A DNA stretch of 64,000 nt from Roseibium alexandrii DFL-11 (GTDB taxonomy: Bacteria; Pseudomonadota; Alphaproteobacteria; Rhizobiales; Stappiaceae): the NCBI RefSeq assembly GCF_000158095.2, contig NZ_CM011002.1, positions 124,001 to 188,000 of the forward strand. The letters are read 5' to 3'. Positions 16,495 to 23,596 of the stretch are shown here, piece by piece. The notes beneath the pieces were generated by a model. The model was not told the origin of the DNA and did not search any database. It saw only the letters and a program-made list of their open reading frames with translations. Each line of letters opens with the position of its first letter. The first letter of the stretch is position 1. Both the position numbers and the translations under genes were made by a program.

Positions 16495-16731
16495 TCAGAA
16501 CGCCTTGAACGTTATGATCGACTTGGTGTCCTGGATGCCGTCGATCGGGTGCACCTTCTCATTGACGAAGTGTCCAATGTCAGTGCCGTCTTCGATATAG
16601 AACTTCACGAGAAGATCATAGTCACCGCTGGTAGAGTAGACTTCCGACGCGATCTCGGCATCCGCGATTGCATTGGCAACCTGATAGGTCTTGCCGAGCT
16701 GACATTTGATCATCACGAAAAACGGGGTCAT
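16495..16731 (-). CDS. stand-alone Lrp/AsnC ligand-binding (RAM) domain protein
   Basis: A 78-residue protein starting MTPFFVMIKCQLGKTYQ and containing the SGDYDLLVKFYIED core of the Lrp/AsnC effector (RAM) domain, with no DNA-binding helix-turn-helix. Such single-domain proteins form ring oligomers and are thought to bind amino acids or to sense metabolites. The start at 16731 is preceded by GGAG five bases upstream; an in-frame ATG at 16770 would add 13 residues without homology. Role unknown. Confidence 0.85.
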   Translation of the reverse strand: MTPFFVMIKCQLGKTYQVANAIADAEIASEVYSTSGDYDLLVKFYIEDGTDIGHFVNEKVHPIDGIQDTKSIITFKAF

Positions 16732-16872
16732 GGGGGCTCCTGCGGGCAAAAACGAACTGTGCCCCGACATCGCCTATCTCAAACAAACAGTCAATCGGCT
16801 GTTGGCGCTTGAACCACCGCAACTGCCAAGTGGGGCTTGAAAACCCCCGTCTGCCTTAGTAGACAGAACTTG

Positions 16873-16968
16873 TCTCATGGGGGTGCCCGGCGATTGTGGA
16901 TCGGGCTGAGAGGCAAATGGCCAACTCCTAGAACCTGATCCGGCTTGTACCGGCGGAGGGATTTGAGA
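16873..16968 (+). promoter_or_regulatory. TPP riboswitch (THI element)
   Basis: The conserved thiamine pyrophosphate aptamer is easily recognised: GGGGTGCCC (16880-16888), the invariant CTGAGA (16906-16911), GAACCTGATC (16931-16940) and the CCGGCTTGTACCGG arm, ending in GCGGAGGGA. The P1 helix can close as TCTCA (16873-16877) with TGAGA (16964-16968). It lies directly upstream of thiM-thiD. The GGAGGG at 16955-16960 inside the 3' strand is also the Shine-Dalgarno of a 26-codon ORF starting at 16971, so ligand binding should hide it. Confidence 0.95.
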
Positions 16969-16970
16969 TC

Positions 16971-17051
16971 ATGACTGATCTTTCACGTAAAATGCGAAGA
17001 ATGATGGCGCTGGGGCTTTGTTCTCTGAACCTGAGAAAGGGCCTGGCATGA
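16971..17051 (+). CDS. 26-residue leader ORF between TPP aptamer and thiM
   Basis: ATG at 16971 opens a 26-codon frame (MTDLSRKMRRMMALGLCSLN plus six residues) that ends TGA at 17049-17051, overlapping the thiM ATG (17048-17050) as ATGA. GGAGGG lies 10 bases upstream inside the aptamer. The peptide has no known homologue that I recognise and is basic at its start. Two things argue that it is translated: its exact fit between aptamer and thiM, and the hairpin over the thiM Shine-Dalgarno that its ribosome would cross. Its existence as a translated element is inference. Confidence 0.55.
   Translation: MTDLSRKMRRMMALGLCSLNLRKGLA
17014..17043 (+). promoter_or_regulatory. hairpin covering the thiM Shine-Dalgarno
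   Basis: GGCTTT-g-TTCTC (17014-17025) can pair with GAGAAAGGGCC (17033-17043): 11 pairs, two of them G-U, one bulged G, 7-base loop. The AAGGG at 17037-17041, six bases before the thiM ATG, is buried in the stem. The whole structure lies within the leader ORF, so a translating ribosome would melt it. Confidence 0.5.
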
Positions 17052-17821
17052 GCTTGTCGATTGCCGCGAGCACGCAGGACCTGTCGCCGGAGACGGTCTT
17101 TTCCTTGCTGGAGCGGGTGCGGTCAAAAAGACCGCGCGTCCATGCCATCACCAACACGGTCGCGCAGGGTTTTACGGCCAATGTCCTGTTGGCGCTGGGC
17201 GCAGTGCCTTCCATGACGATCGCACCGGAAGAAGTTCAGAGCTTTGCAGCGTCTGCCGATGCGCTTCTGATCAACCTCGGAACACTGGACAACAGCCGGC
17301 GTTTGACGATCCCGATCGCGATTGATGCGGCCAAGGAGGCAGGCCGGCCTGTCGCCATTGATCCGGTCTTCGCGGATCGGTCACCGCAGCGCTGCGCATA
17401 CGCCAAAGAACTCTTGCAAACGCGGCCGTCTCTTGTCCGGGCGAATGAAACAGAGATGGCCGCGCTCTTTGACACGCGGGCCGATGTCGATGCTTTGATC
17501 TCGGAGGGAACGGTGTTTGCCGTAACCGGAGAAGAAGATCAGATCGAGGGTCGGGGCGACGACTACCGGCTGCGCAACGGTCATCCTCTTTTGGCCCGAG
17601 TGACGGCCACCGGCTGTGCGGGGGGCGCGGTCCTGGCAGCGTTTGCGAGCGTCGAGCCAGATACAGCGCTTGCCGCGGCATCAGGCCTGTCCGTCTTCAA
17701 CATAGCGGGCGAAATCGCCGCTTCCCGGAGCGGGGGACCTGGCAGTCTGGTCGCAGAGCTGCTCGACACGCTTTACAGCCTGACGGCCCGCGATATCGAA
17801 AGCCGTCTTCAAATGGGCTGA
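17048..17821 (+). CDS. thiM: hydroxyethylthiazole kinase
   Basis: A 257-residue ribokinase-fold enzyme that phosphorylates 4-methyl-5-(2-hydroxyethyl)thiazole, a salvage step of thiamine synthesis. Motifs: RVHAITNTVAQGFTANVLLA at the substrate-binding N-terminus, GAVPSM, the AIDPVFADRSPQR loop, LVRANETEMAAL and the catalytic TATGCAGGAV loop with its Cys. The ATG at 17048 has AAGGG six bases upstream; a TTG 30 bases earlier is in frame but less likely. First structural gene of the riboswitch-controlled operon; thiD follows 33 bases downstream. Confidence 0.93.
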   Translation: MSLSIAASTQDLSPETVFSLLERVRSKRPRVHAITNTVAQGFTANVLLALGAVPSMTIAPEEVQSFAASADALLINLGTLDNSRRLTIPIAIDAAKEAGRPVAIDPVFADRSPQRCAYAKELLQTRPSLVRANETEMAALFDTRADVDALISEGTVFAVTGEEDQIEGRGDDYRLRNGHPLLARVTATGCAGGAVLAAFASVEPDTALAAASGLSVFNIAGEIAASRSGGPGSLVAELLDTLYSLTARDIESRLQMG

Positions 17822-17854
17822 CACCCATTCCAATAGTATTGTGCGGAGGGCACC

Positions 17855-18667
17855 ATGACCGCAATCGCGGTGACAATAGCAGGTTCTGATTCTGGCGGTG
17901 GGGCTGGCATTCAGGCGGATCTGAAGTCTTTTTCGGCAAATGGTGTCTACGGGGCGAGCGTCTTGACTGCGCTCACGGCACAAAACACCCTCGGGGTGAC
18001 GGCGATCCATGATGTGCCTGTCGAGTTTGTACGCGCGCAGATCGATGCGGTCTATTCGGACCTCGCCGTGACGGCCACAAAGATCGGTATGCTCTCGCAG
18101 GTTCCGATCATTGAGGAGGTCGCTGACGGTTTGAAGCGCCACCAGACCGGGCCGGTAGTTCTGGACCCTGTGATGGTGGCCGCGTCCGGCGATCCGCTCC
18201 TGGCTGAAAGTGCGGTCGCAACACTGATATCCAAGCTGGTGCCCTTGGCCGACATCATCACGCCGAACCTTCATGAAGCAGCCCGCATGCTGGAGGGCGA
18301 AGTCGCCCGCAACGAAAATGACATGCAGAGCCAAGCCAAACAGCTGATCGACCTCGGGGCGAAGGCTGTCTTGTTGAAGGGTGGACACGGCGATAGTGCG
18401 GAAAGCGCTGACCTTCTAACAACAAGAAACGGCGAAAGTCTTTGGCTGCGCGAAGACCGCATTGCGACGGACAACACCCACGGCACCGGATGCACGTTGT
18501 CTTCTGCAATTGCTGCTGGACTGGCCAAGGGCAACGCGCTGGGCGACGCTGTGTCCAGTGCCAAAGCCTATATCCAAGAAACGATCCGGCATGCCGACGA
18601 ACTCAAGATTGGACAGGGCCATGGACCGGTCCATCACTTCCACGCGTTTTGGGAGGGCGCACAATGA
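17855..18667 (+). CDS. thiD: hydroxymethylpyrimidine/phosphomethylpyrimidine kinase
   Basis: A 270-residue ThiD enzyme that phosphorylates HMP and HMP-phosphate to HMP-PP for thiamine phosphate synthesis. It shows the N-terminal AVTIAGSDSGGGAGIQADLK, the MLSQVPIIEEVADGLK region, VLDPVMVAASGDPLL, ITPNLHEAARML and the ATP/catalytic THGTGCTLSSAIAAGLAKG. Its TGA (18665-18667) overlaps the ATG of the next gene as ATGA, so the TRAP binding protein is translationally coupled to it. No thiE or de novo genes (thiC, thiG) are adjacent, so the operon is of the salvage type. Confidence 0.95.
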   Translation: MTAIAVTIAGSDSGGGAGIQADLKSFSANGVYGASVLTALTAQNTLGVTAIHDVPVEFVRAQIDAVYSDLAVTATKIGMLSQVPIIEEVADGLKRHQTGPVVLDPVMVAASGDPLLAESAVATLISKLVPLADIITPNLHEAARMLEGEVARNENDMQSQAKQLIDLGAKAVLLKGGHGDSAESADLLTTRNGESLWLREDRIATDNTHGTGCTLSSAIAAGLAKGNALGDAVSSAKAYIQETIRHADELKIGQGHGPVHHFHAFWEGAQ

Positions 18668-19773
18668 GTGATGCATTGAAACACAAAAAGAGCGTCAGCC
18701 GCCGGGATTTGCTTGCAGGCGGTGCCGTTGGAAGCGCGTCGGTCCTATCTGCCCCAGCGGTGATGGCACAAGGTGCGGTCACCGAATGGAAGCTGGTGAC
18801 ATCCTGGCCGAAAAATCTGCCTGGCCCGGGTGTCACGGCGCAGCGGATCGCTGATCAGGTCGCGTTGCTCTCAGGTGGTGCGTTCAAGATCCGTTTGTTT
18901 GCTGCTGGCGAACTTGTGCCGGCGCTCGGCGTGTTTGATGCCGTCTCAAATGGCACTGCGGAAATGGCGCACACAGCCTCGTTCTTCTGGCAAGGCAAGA
19001 TCCCAGCCTCCGTCTATTTCACCGCGGTCCCCTTCGGTCTGCTCCCGCATGAACACATCAGCTGGATCGAGCAAGGCGGCGGGCAGGCGCTTTGGGATGA
19101 GCTTTACGCGCCTTTCGGCATCAAACCGGTGATGGCGGGTAACACCGGCGTGCAGATGGGCGGCTGGTACAAGAAACCGCTCCAGAGCCTCGATGATCTG
19201 CGAGGCCTCAAGATCCGGATGCCGGGGTTGGGGGGAGAAGTGATGCGCAGGCTTGGAGCCGCTCCGGTTGGTTTGCCACCGGGCGAGCTGTTTCAGGCGC
19301 TCCAAACGGGCGTCCTGGATGCGACTGAATTCCTGGGGCCCTGGTCGGACCGGGCCATGGGGTTCCAGAAGGCCGCGAGATACTATTATTCACCCGGTTT
19401 CCATGAACCGAACGGGACAGGCGAGGCGCTGTTCAATCAGGCGGCTTATGATGCTTTGCCCACGGAATTCCAGGCAATCTTAATAGAAGCGTGCCGCGCT
19501 GAGAATGGACGAGCGCTTGCGGAAAGCGATTGGGAAAATGCCGGAAGCCTGAAGTTGCTCCAGCAAAAAGATGGCGTTGAGGTCCTTCCCTATCCGGAAG
19601 ACATTCTTGAAGCCTTGCGCGTAACGACTGGAGAAGTGCTTCTGGACACCTCCCGTCAGGATCCGATGAGTAACCGCATTTATCAAAGCCATCAGGCCGC
19701 TTTGAAGCGTCTTTCGCCCTGGAGCGATATTGCCATGCGGCGGTTTCTGAGCGCGCGTGATGGATTTGTCTGA
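18664..19773 (+). CDS. Tat-exported TRAP binding protein of TakP type, coupled to thiD
   Basis: A 369-residue DctP-family protein. The N-terminus KKSVSRRDLLAGGAVGSASV is a twin-arginine signal ending near VMAQG. The mature part strongly resembles TakP-like 2-oxoacid binding proteins: WKLVTSWPKNLPGPGV, AAGELVPALGVFDAVSNGTA, GNTGVQMGGWYKKPLQSLDD, GLKIRMPGLGGEVMRRLGA, YYYSPGFHEP. The usual TEWVGPY segment here reads TEFLGPW, so a family-conserved Trp is Phe. It starts inside the thiD stop (ATGA) and ends the operon; no dctQ/dctM genes are adjacent. Being in a TPP-riboswitch operon it may bind a thiamine precursor, or a 2-oxoacid such as pyruvate. The ligand is inference. The frame continues upstream to 18442 within thiD, but homology starts at 18664. 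Confidence 0.88.
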   Translation: MSDALKHKKSVSRRDLLAGGAVGSASVLSAPAVMAQGAVTEWKLVTSWPKNLPGPGVTAQRIADQVALLSGGAFKIRLFAAGELVPALGVFDAVSNGTAEMAHTASFFWQGKIPASVYFTAVPFGLLPHEHISWIEQGGGQALWDELYAPFGIKPVMAGNTGVQMGGWYKKPLQSLDDLRGLKIRMPGLGGEVMRRLGAAPVGLPPGELFQALQTGVLDATEFLGPWSDRAMGFQKAARYYYSPGFHEPNGTGEALFNQAAYDALPTEFQAILIEACRAENGRALAESDWENAGSLKLLQQKDGVEVLPYPEDILEALRVTTGEVLLDTSRQDPMSNRIYQSHQAALKRLSPWSDIAMRRFLSARDGFV

Positions 19774-19870
19774 CCTGCAACTATGGCGAGTGTCAGCGTA
19801 GATGCGGCTCGACCTGTGTTGATTGCAGTTTCGGCTCGTGAAGTTCGAAACTCCATATGTATCGTGTCTG

Positions 19871-19909
19871 AAATGCGGGTATCTGAACCAAAGACATATC
19901 CGCATTTTT
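19871..19909 (+). terminator. probable terminator of the thiM operon
   Basis: AAATGCGGGTAT (19871-19882) pairs with ATATCCGCATTT (19896-19907), with one G-T pair and a 13-base loop, followed by a short T-run. It lies about 100 bases after the TRAP binding protein stop. Confidence 0.65.
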
Positions 19910-20376
19910 GACATTTGAGTTGCTTTTTTACTTCATTCAGTTGGCCACATCATGGGCGCCAGCTGACATCCGTATGGCGTTTTTTGATCTACCGAAGACG
20001 CGATTCACTCACGAGATATCACTCCGGGTTCACGCAAAACTCCCGTATTCCCTAAGGTTATCTGTGACAAGATAGCAACGGAAGAAAAAGAAACACCTCT
20101 CCGTGTGACGTGCTGGTAATGTGCCTAAAATGTGTGCATTTGTATGGTTGGCCTCGGTGGCCCTCCAAAAGCAGGGTCTCATGATATGTTTATCCGGCTA
20201 CGAGCACTTGGTGTGTGCACCGGACCTTCGTGAAAACCCTTATATTGCACCGCAGCAGGCGTGTGCGCTGCAATTATAGATCGCATTTCATGGTTGAAAG
20301 GCAGCCGTTTCTTTTAGACCCTGCAGTCAGTGTCAAATTCCTCCCGGGGGGGAGGAGGATTGGGAGAAACGTAAAA
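19910..20376 (+). other. long 5' region of the FadL-like gene
   Basis: About 470 bases with no convincing gene. Composition is lower in GC than the flanks and fits a promoter and leader. An imperfect inverted repeat, ATTGCACCGC (20244-20253) with GCGCTGCAAT (20265-20274), lies 100 bases before the start codon and might be an operator or leader hairpin. The porin frame is open up to 20215, but the segment before 20377 does not look like protein. Confidence 0.4.
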
Positions 20377-21690
20377 ATGCGGGCAACCAAGAAAATCGTA
20401 CTTATGACGTCGACGGCCATTGCAGCCTCGATCGTCGCAAGTGCAGCCTCTGCGGGCGGCTTCGCTCTGCGCGAGCAGAGCGCCTACTACCAAGGGACTT
20501 CATTTGCCGGTAACGGTACATCCAGTTCGTCGATATCGTCCATGTTCTGGAACCCGGCAACCATCACGTCGATGGACGGCAAGATCAACTTTGAGGCTCA
20601 CAACGCCTTCATCATTCCGAAGGCGGATATCACGGGCTCAAACACCGTCCCGAACTCATTGACCTCGCCAACTGGTCTGATCACGACGTCCTTCGACACA
20701 GGTGACATTGGTCATGACGCCTGGATCCCAGCATCCTATGCGTCTTATAATCTCAGTGACCAGGTTTATCTCGGCGTTGCAATCAACGGTGCGTTCGGTC
20801 TGTCGACAAAGCCAAATGACAGTAACTGGACAGGCGCGGGCTACAACCGGTCGTCCAAGATCTTTTCGATCAACCTCAACCCGGTTGTCGGTTACAAGAT
20901 CAATGAGATGTTTTCGGTCGCGATCGGCCCGCAGATTCAATATGCGGATGTTCGCCTGACCAACGCCTCTTTCTCCCCGACCATCCCGGGTGCAACCCTG
21001 TTTCCAGGTCAGCAGCTCGATGGTGACGGTGTTGGTGTTGGTTTGACCGCCGGTGTCACGATCAAGCCGACGGCGACGACAGAAATCGGTATTGGTTACC
21101 GTTCTGCGATCTTCACAGACATCGACGGCACCATCGCCGCTCCGAACCCGGCCAACCCGTTCACGACGGCCGTAACGGATGTGAAAACGGTTCTGGCGAC
21201 ACCGGATATGATCACGCTCTCGGCTAAGCAGAGCATCACCGATGATATCCGCGTCCTGGGTACGTTCGAATGGACAAACTGGAGCCGTTTGAAAGAACCG
21301 CAAATCACGGCCGATGCCACTGGCGCAACCGTGACCACGCTGCCGTTCAACTACAATGACGGCTATTACCTCGCGGTCGGCGGTGAGTACGACTTTAATG
21401 ACAAACTCACTCTGCGCGCCGGTGCGGCTTACGAGTGGTCTCCGATCGACGATAAAATTCGCTCCGCACGTCTTCCGGACAACGACCGTATCTGGCTGAG
21501 TGCGGGTGCCTCCTACGTCTTTAACGAGCACTTCTCGTTTGACCTTGGATACACACACATCTTTGGCACAGATACCGACCTGAACCTCGTTCCGGGTCAT
21601 CAGGACTACAGCGCTTCAAAGGGCTCCCTGACAGGATCCGTCGACTCCTCCGTCGACATTCTGACAGCTTCGGTCCGTATCAAGTTCTGA
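20377..21690 (+). CDS. FadL-type outer-membrane transport protein
   Basis: A 437-residue outer membrane beta-barrel of the OmpP1/FadL/TodX family. A clear signal peptide (MRATKKIVLMTSTAIAASIV ... ASAGG) precedes the N-terminal hatch GGFALREQSAYYQGTSFAGN and the conserved MFWNPATI. The chain then alternates amphipathic strands and ends in the C-terminal aromatic strand VDILTASVRIKF. FadL proteins let hydrophobic compounds such as long-chain fatty acids or aromatics cross the outer membrane. Start at 20377 chosen for the signal peptide and GGGAG 10 bases upstream. Monocistronic with a long leader and a strong terminator, suggesting high expression. Confidence 0.9.
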   Translation: MRATKKIVLMTSTAIAASIVASAASAGGFALREQSAYYQGTSFAGNGTSSSSISSMFWNPATITSMDGKINFEAHNAFIIPKADITGSNTVPNSLTSPTGLITTSFDTGDIGHDAWIPASYASYNLSDQVYLGVAINGAFGLSTKPNDSNWTGAGYNRSSKIFSINLNPVVGYKINEMFSVAIGPQIQYADVRLTNASFSPTIPGATLFPGQQLDGDGVGVGLTAGVTIKPTATTEIGIGYRSAIFTDIDGTIAAPNPANPFTTAVTDVKTVLATPDMITLSAKQSITDDIRVLGTFEWTNWSRLKEPQITADATGATVTTLPFNYNDGYYLAVGGEYDFNDKLTLRAGAAYEWSPIDDKIRSARLPDNDRIWLSAGASYVFNEHFSFDLGYTHIFGTDTDLNLVPGHQDYSASKGSLTGSVDSSVDILTASVRIKF

Positions 21691-21719
21691 TCAGCTGCCA
21701 GGCTGGTTCTGGAAATTAG

Positions 21720-21750
21720 GCCGGCCCGCGATCGCGGGCCGGCGTTTTTT
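21720..21750 (+). terminator. strong terminator after the FadL-like gene
   Basis: A perfectly palindromic GCCGGCCCGC ... GCGGGCCGGC stem with GATC in the loop (21720-21743) followed by six T residues. It ends just before the convergent SDR stop codon at 21752. Confidence 0.9.
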
Positions 21751-21751
21751 G

Positions 21752-22531
21752 TTAGAAAGCTGCCGGATAAAGTCCGCCATCCATCAGAATGTTCTGCCCG
21801 GTGACATAGCCGGCGTGCCGGGAACAAAGAAAGGCACAGGTCTGTCCGAACTCCTCGGTCGTTCCAAAACGGCGTGCTGGGATTTCTGCAGCCTGGCTTG
21901 CACGAATAGCGTCGACTGTCTGTCCGGATTGTTGTGCCGAGCGTTCAAACCCACCCTTCAGCCGGTCAGTATCCATTTTGCCCGGCAGCAGATTGTTGAC
22001 CGTGACACCGTGCGGAGCCAACTGGCGGCACACGCCTGCCAGGAATGCTGTGAGACCGGCACGGGCGCCGCTGGAAAGGTCCAGGCCTTCGATCGGCATC
22101 TTTACGGACAAGGACGTGATGTTGACAATCCTGCCAAAGCCCCGGTTTTTCATTCCGGGTGTGACCGCCTGGATCAGTTCGATCGGGGTCACGAAGTTCT
22201 GGATGGCACCTTCCAGCAAGGCAGAGCGGTTGAGTTCTGAATAATCCTTGCGAGGCGGGCCGCCATTGTTGTTGACCAGTATGTCAGGCTCTGGGCAGGC
22301 CGTGAGAAGCGCCGCTTGTCCTTCCGGTGTGGAAACGTCGGCAGCGACAACACTGACTTTCACCTGAAAAGTGTCCGTCAGATACGCACGTGTTGCTTCC
22401 AGAGCGTCTTTGTCGCGTCCGTTGATCACCAGATCACATCCGGCCTCTGCAAGCGCCTCTGCGCACCCTCTGCCAAGCCCGCGGCTTGATGCGCACACGA
22501 TCGCCGACTTGCCGCGCAATCCCAAATCCAT
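21752..22531 (-). CDS. SDR-family protein lacking the Tyr-Lys catalytic pair
   Basis: A 259-residue short-chain dehydrogenase/reductase-like protein. The cofactor site reads IVCASSRGLGRG in place of TGxxxGIG, and DILVNNNGG supplies the NNxG motif. The SITSLS serine is present, but where YxxxK is expected the sequence is SSGAR, so the catalytic Tyr and Lys are Ser and Arg. This S-x3-R form is, to my knowledge, characteristic of a 3-oxoacyl-ACP-reductase-like SDR subgroup (cd05344 type), which may have altered chemistry or no reductase activity. C-terminus VTGQNILMDGGLYPAAF is typical. Monocistronic; role unknown. Confidence 0.85.
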   Translation of the reverse strand: MDLGLRGKSAIVCASSRGLGRGCAEALAEAGCDLVINGRDKDALEATRAYLTDTFQVKVSVVAADVSTPEGQAALLTACPEPDILVNNNGGPPRKDYSELNRSALLEGAIQNFVTPIELIQAVTPGMKNRGFGRIVNITSLSVKMPIEGLDLSSGARAGLTAFLAGVCRQLAPHGVTVNNLLPGKMDTDRLKGGFERSAQQSGQTVDAIRASQAAEIPARRFGTTEEFGQTCAFLCSRHAGYVTGQNILMDGGLYPAAF

Positions 22532-22730
22532 GATTGATCTCCCAAATTAAGAGGATGTGGTTCGCCGGACCTTATGGAAGGAACGCTGCCGCCGCCATCC
22601 CTTTCCTGTCGGCCCCTTTGAACCACGGGGTCTGGACGAGGTTCCGCTGATGGCGGTTGGTGGCGCGGCTAAGCGATTTTTTTTCTACTGAACTGCTGAA
22701 AACGCGACGTCATCACACCCCAAATACCAT

Positions 22731-22766
22731 CTGTCATAATAGTGAAACTTGAATCGCGTCTATAGC
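22731..22766 (+). promoter_or_regulatory. candidate Pho box and -10 of plcP
   Basis: A perfect CTGTCAT (22731-22737), the consensus half of the PhoB box, is followed by AATA and the weaker GTGAAAC (22742-22748); TATAGC at 22761-22766, 12 bases further, suits a -10 element at PhoB-type spacing. plcP-agt genes are induced by phosphate starvation in marine bacteria and rhizobia, which supports the reading. The second half-site is poor. Confidence 0.45.
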
Positions 22767-22792
22767 GTTCCATTGGAGCTAGGAGACGTGCA

Positions 22793-23596
22793 ATGTCCAC
22801 TTCAGAGACATCGCGGCATTACAGGGCCTTGTTTATTTCAGATGTCCACTTGGGCACGCGCGGCTGCCAGGCAGATCTTCTGCTTGACTTCCTGAAGGAC
22901 AATGACGCCGAGACAATTTACCTTGTCGGCGATATCGCGGATGGTTGGCGATTGAAGCGATCGTGGTATTGGCCACAGCTTCACAACGATGTGGTTCAGA
23001 AGATCCTCCGCAAGGGCCGCAAGGGATCGCGTATCGTTTATATCCCTGGCAATCACGATGAGTTCCTCCGAAGCTTTTTGGGTACCCATTTCGGTGGCGT
23101 CGAGGTGACCGATAGTATTGTGCACGAGACTGCTGACAATAGGCGGTATCTGGTGATCCATGGTGATCAGTTCGATGTCGTCATTCGGCATGCCAAGTGG
23201 CTCGCGTTCTTTGGCGACAAAGCCTACGTCACTGCGCTTGGTGTCAATACGGTATTGAATGCTGTGCGCCGCCGGCTTGGCCTCACGTACTGGTCTTTGT
23301 CGGCCTGGGCGAAACTGAAGGTCAAGAATGCTGTCAGCTTCATCGGACGGTTCGAGGAAGCGCTTTCCGACGAGGCACGCCGGCAGGGTGTGGATGGCGT
23401 CATCTGCGGTCACATCCACCATGCGGCCAGCCGGGACGTCAACGGCATCCACTACATTAACACGGGTGATTGGGTCGAGAGCTGCACAGCGGTTGCCGAA
23501 CATCATGATGGAACCTTTGAGGTGATCAGATGGGTAGAACAGGCCCAAACCGGAGCCCAGACCGAGAAGCCGCAGGAAGCTCCGGTCGCCGCATGA
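22793..23596 (+). CDS. plcP: PlcP-type metallophosphoesterase (phospholipase C for lipid remodelling)
   Basis: A 267-residue calcineurin-like phosphoesterase. Metal-binding motifs in order: ISDVHLG, LVGDIADGW, IPGNHDEF, VIHGDQFD, and VICGHIHHA. It would be annotated generally as LpxH-like UDP-2,3-diacylglucosamine hydrolase, but in alphaproteobacteria such a protein directly joined to a GT4 glycosyltransferase is PlcP (Sinorhizobium meliloti SMc00171 type), which removes the head group from phospholipids under phosphate starvation to give diacylglycerol. The ATG follows GGAG-rich AGGAGACGTGCA. Its stop overlaps the glycosyltransferase start by ATGA. The assignment rests on motifs and gene pairing. 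Confidence 0.82.
   Translation: MSTSETSRHYRALFISDVHLGTRGCQADLLLDFLKDNDAETIYLVGDIADGWRLKRSWYWPQLHNDVVQKILRKGRKGSRIVYIPGNHDEFLRSFLGTHFGGVEVTDSIVHETADNRRYLVIHGDQFDVVIRHAKWLAFFGDKAYVTALGVNTVLNAVRRRLGLTYWSLSAWAKLKVKNAVSFIGRFEEALSDEARRQGVDGVICGHIHHAASRDVNGIHYINTGDWVESCTAVAEHHDGTFEVIRWVEQAQTGAQTEKPQEAPVAA

Noticed and set aside
18442..18663. Upstream in-frame extension of the TRAP binding protein
   Set aside because: The 74 extra codons lie inside thiD and show no signal-peptide or TRAP similarity; the Tat signal begins at 18664.
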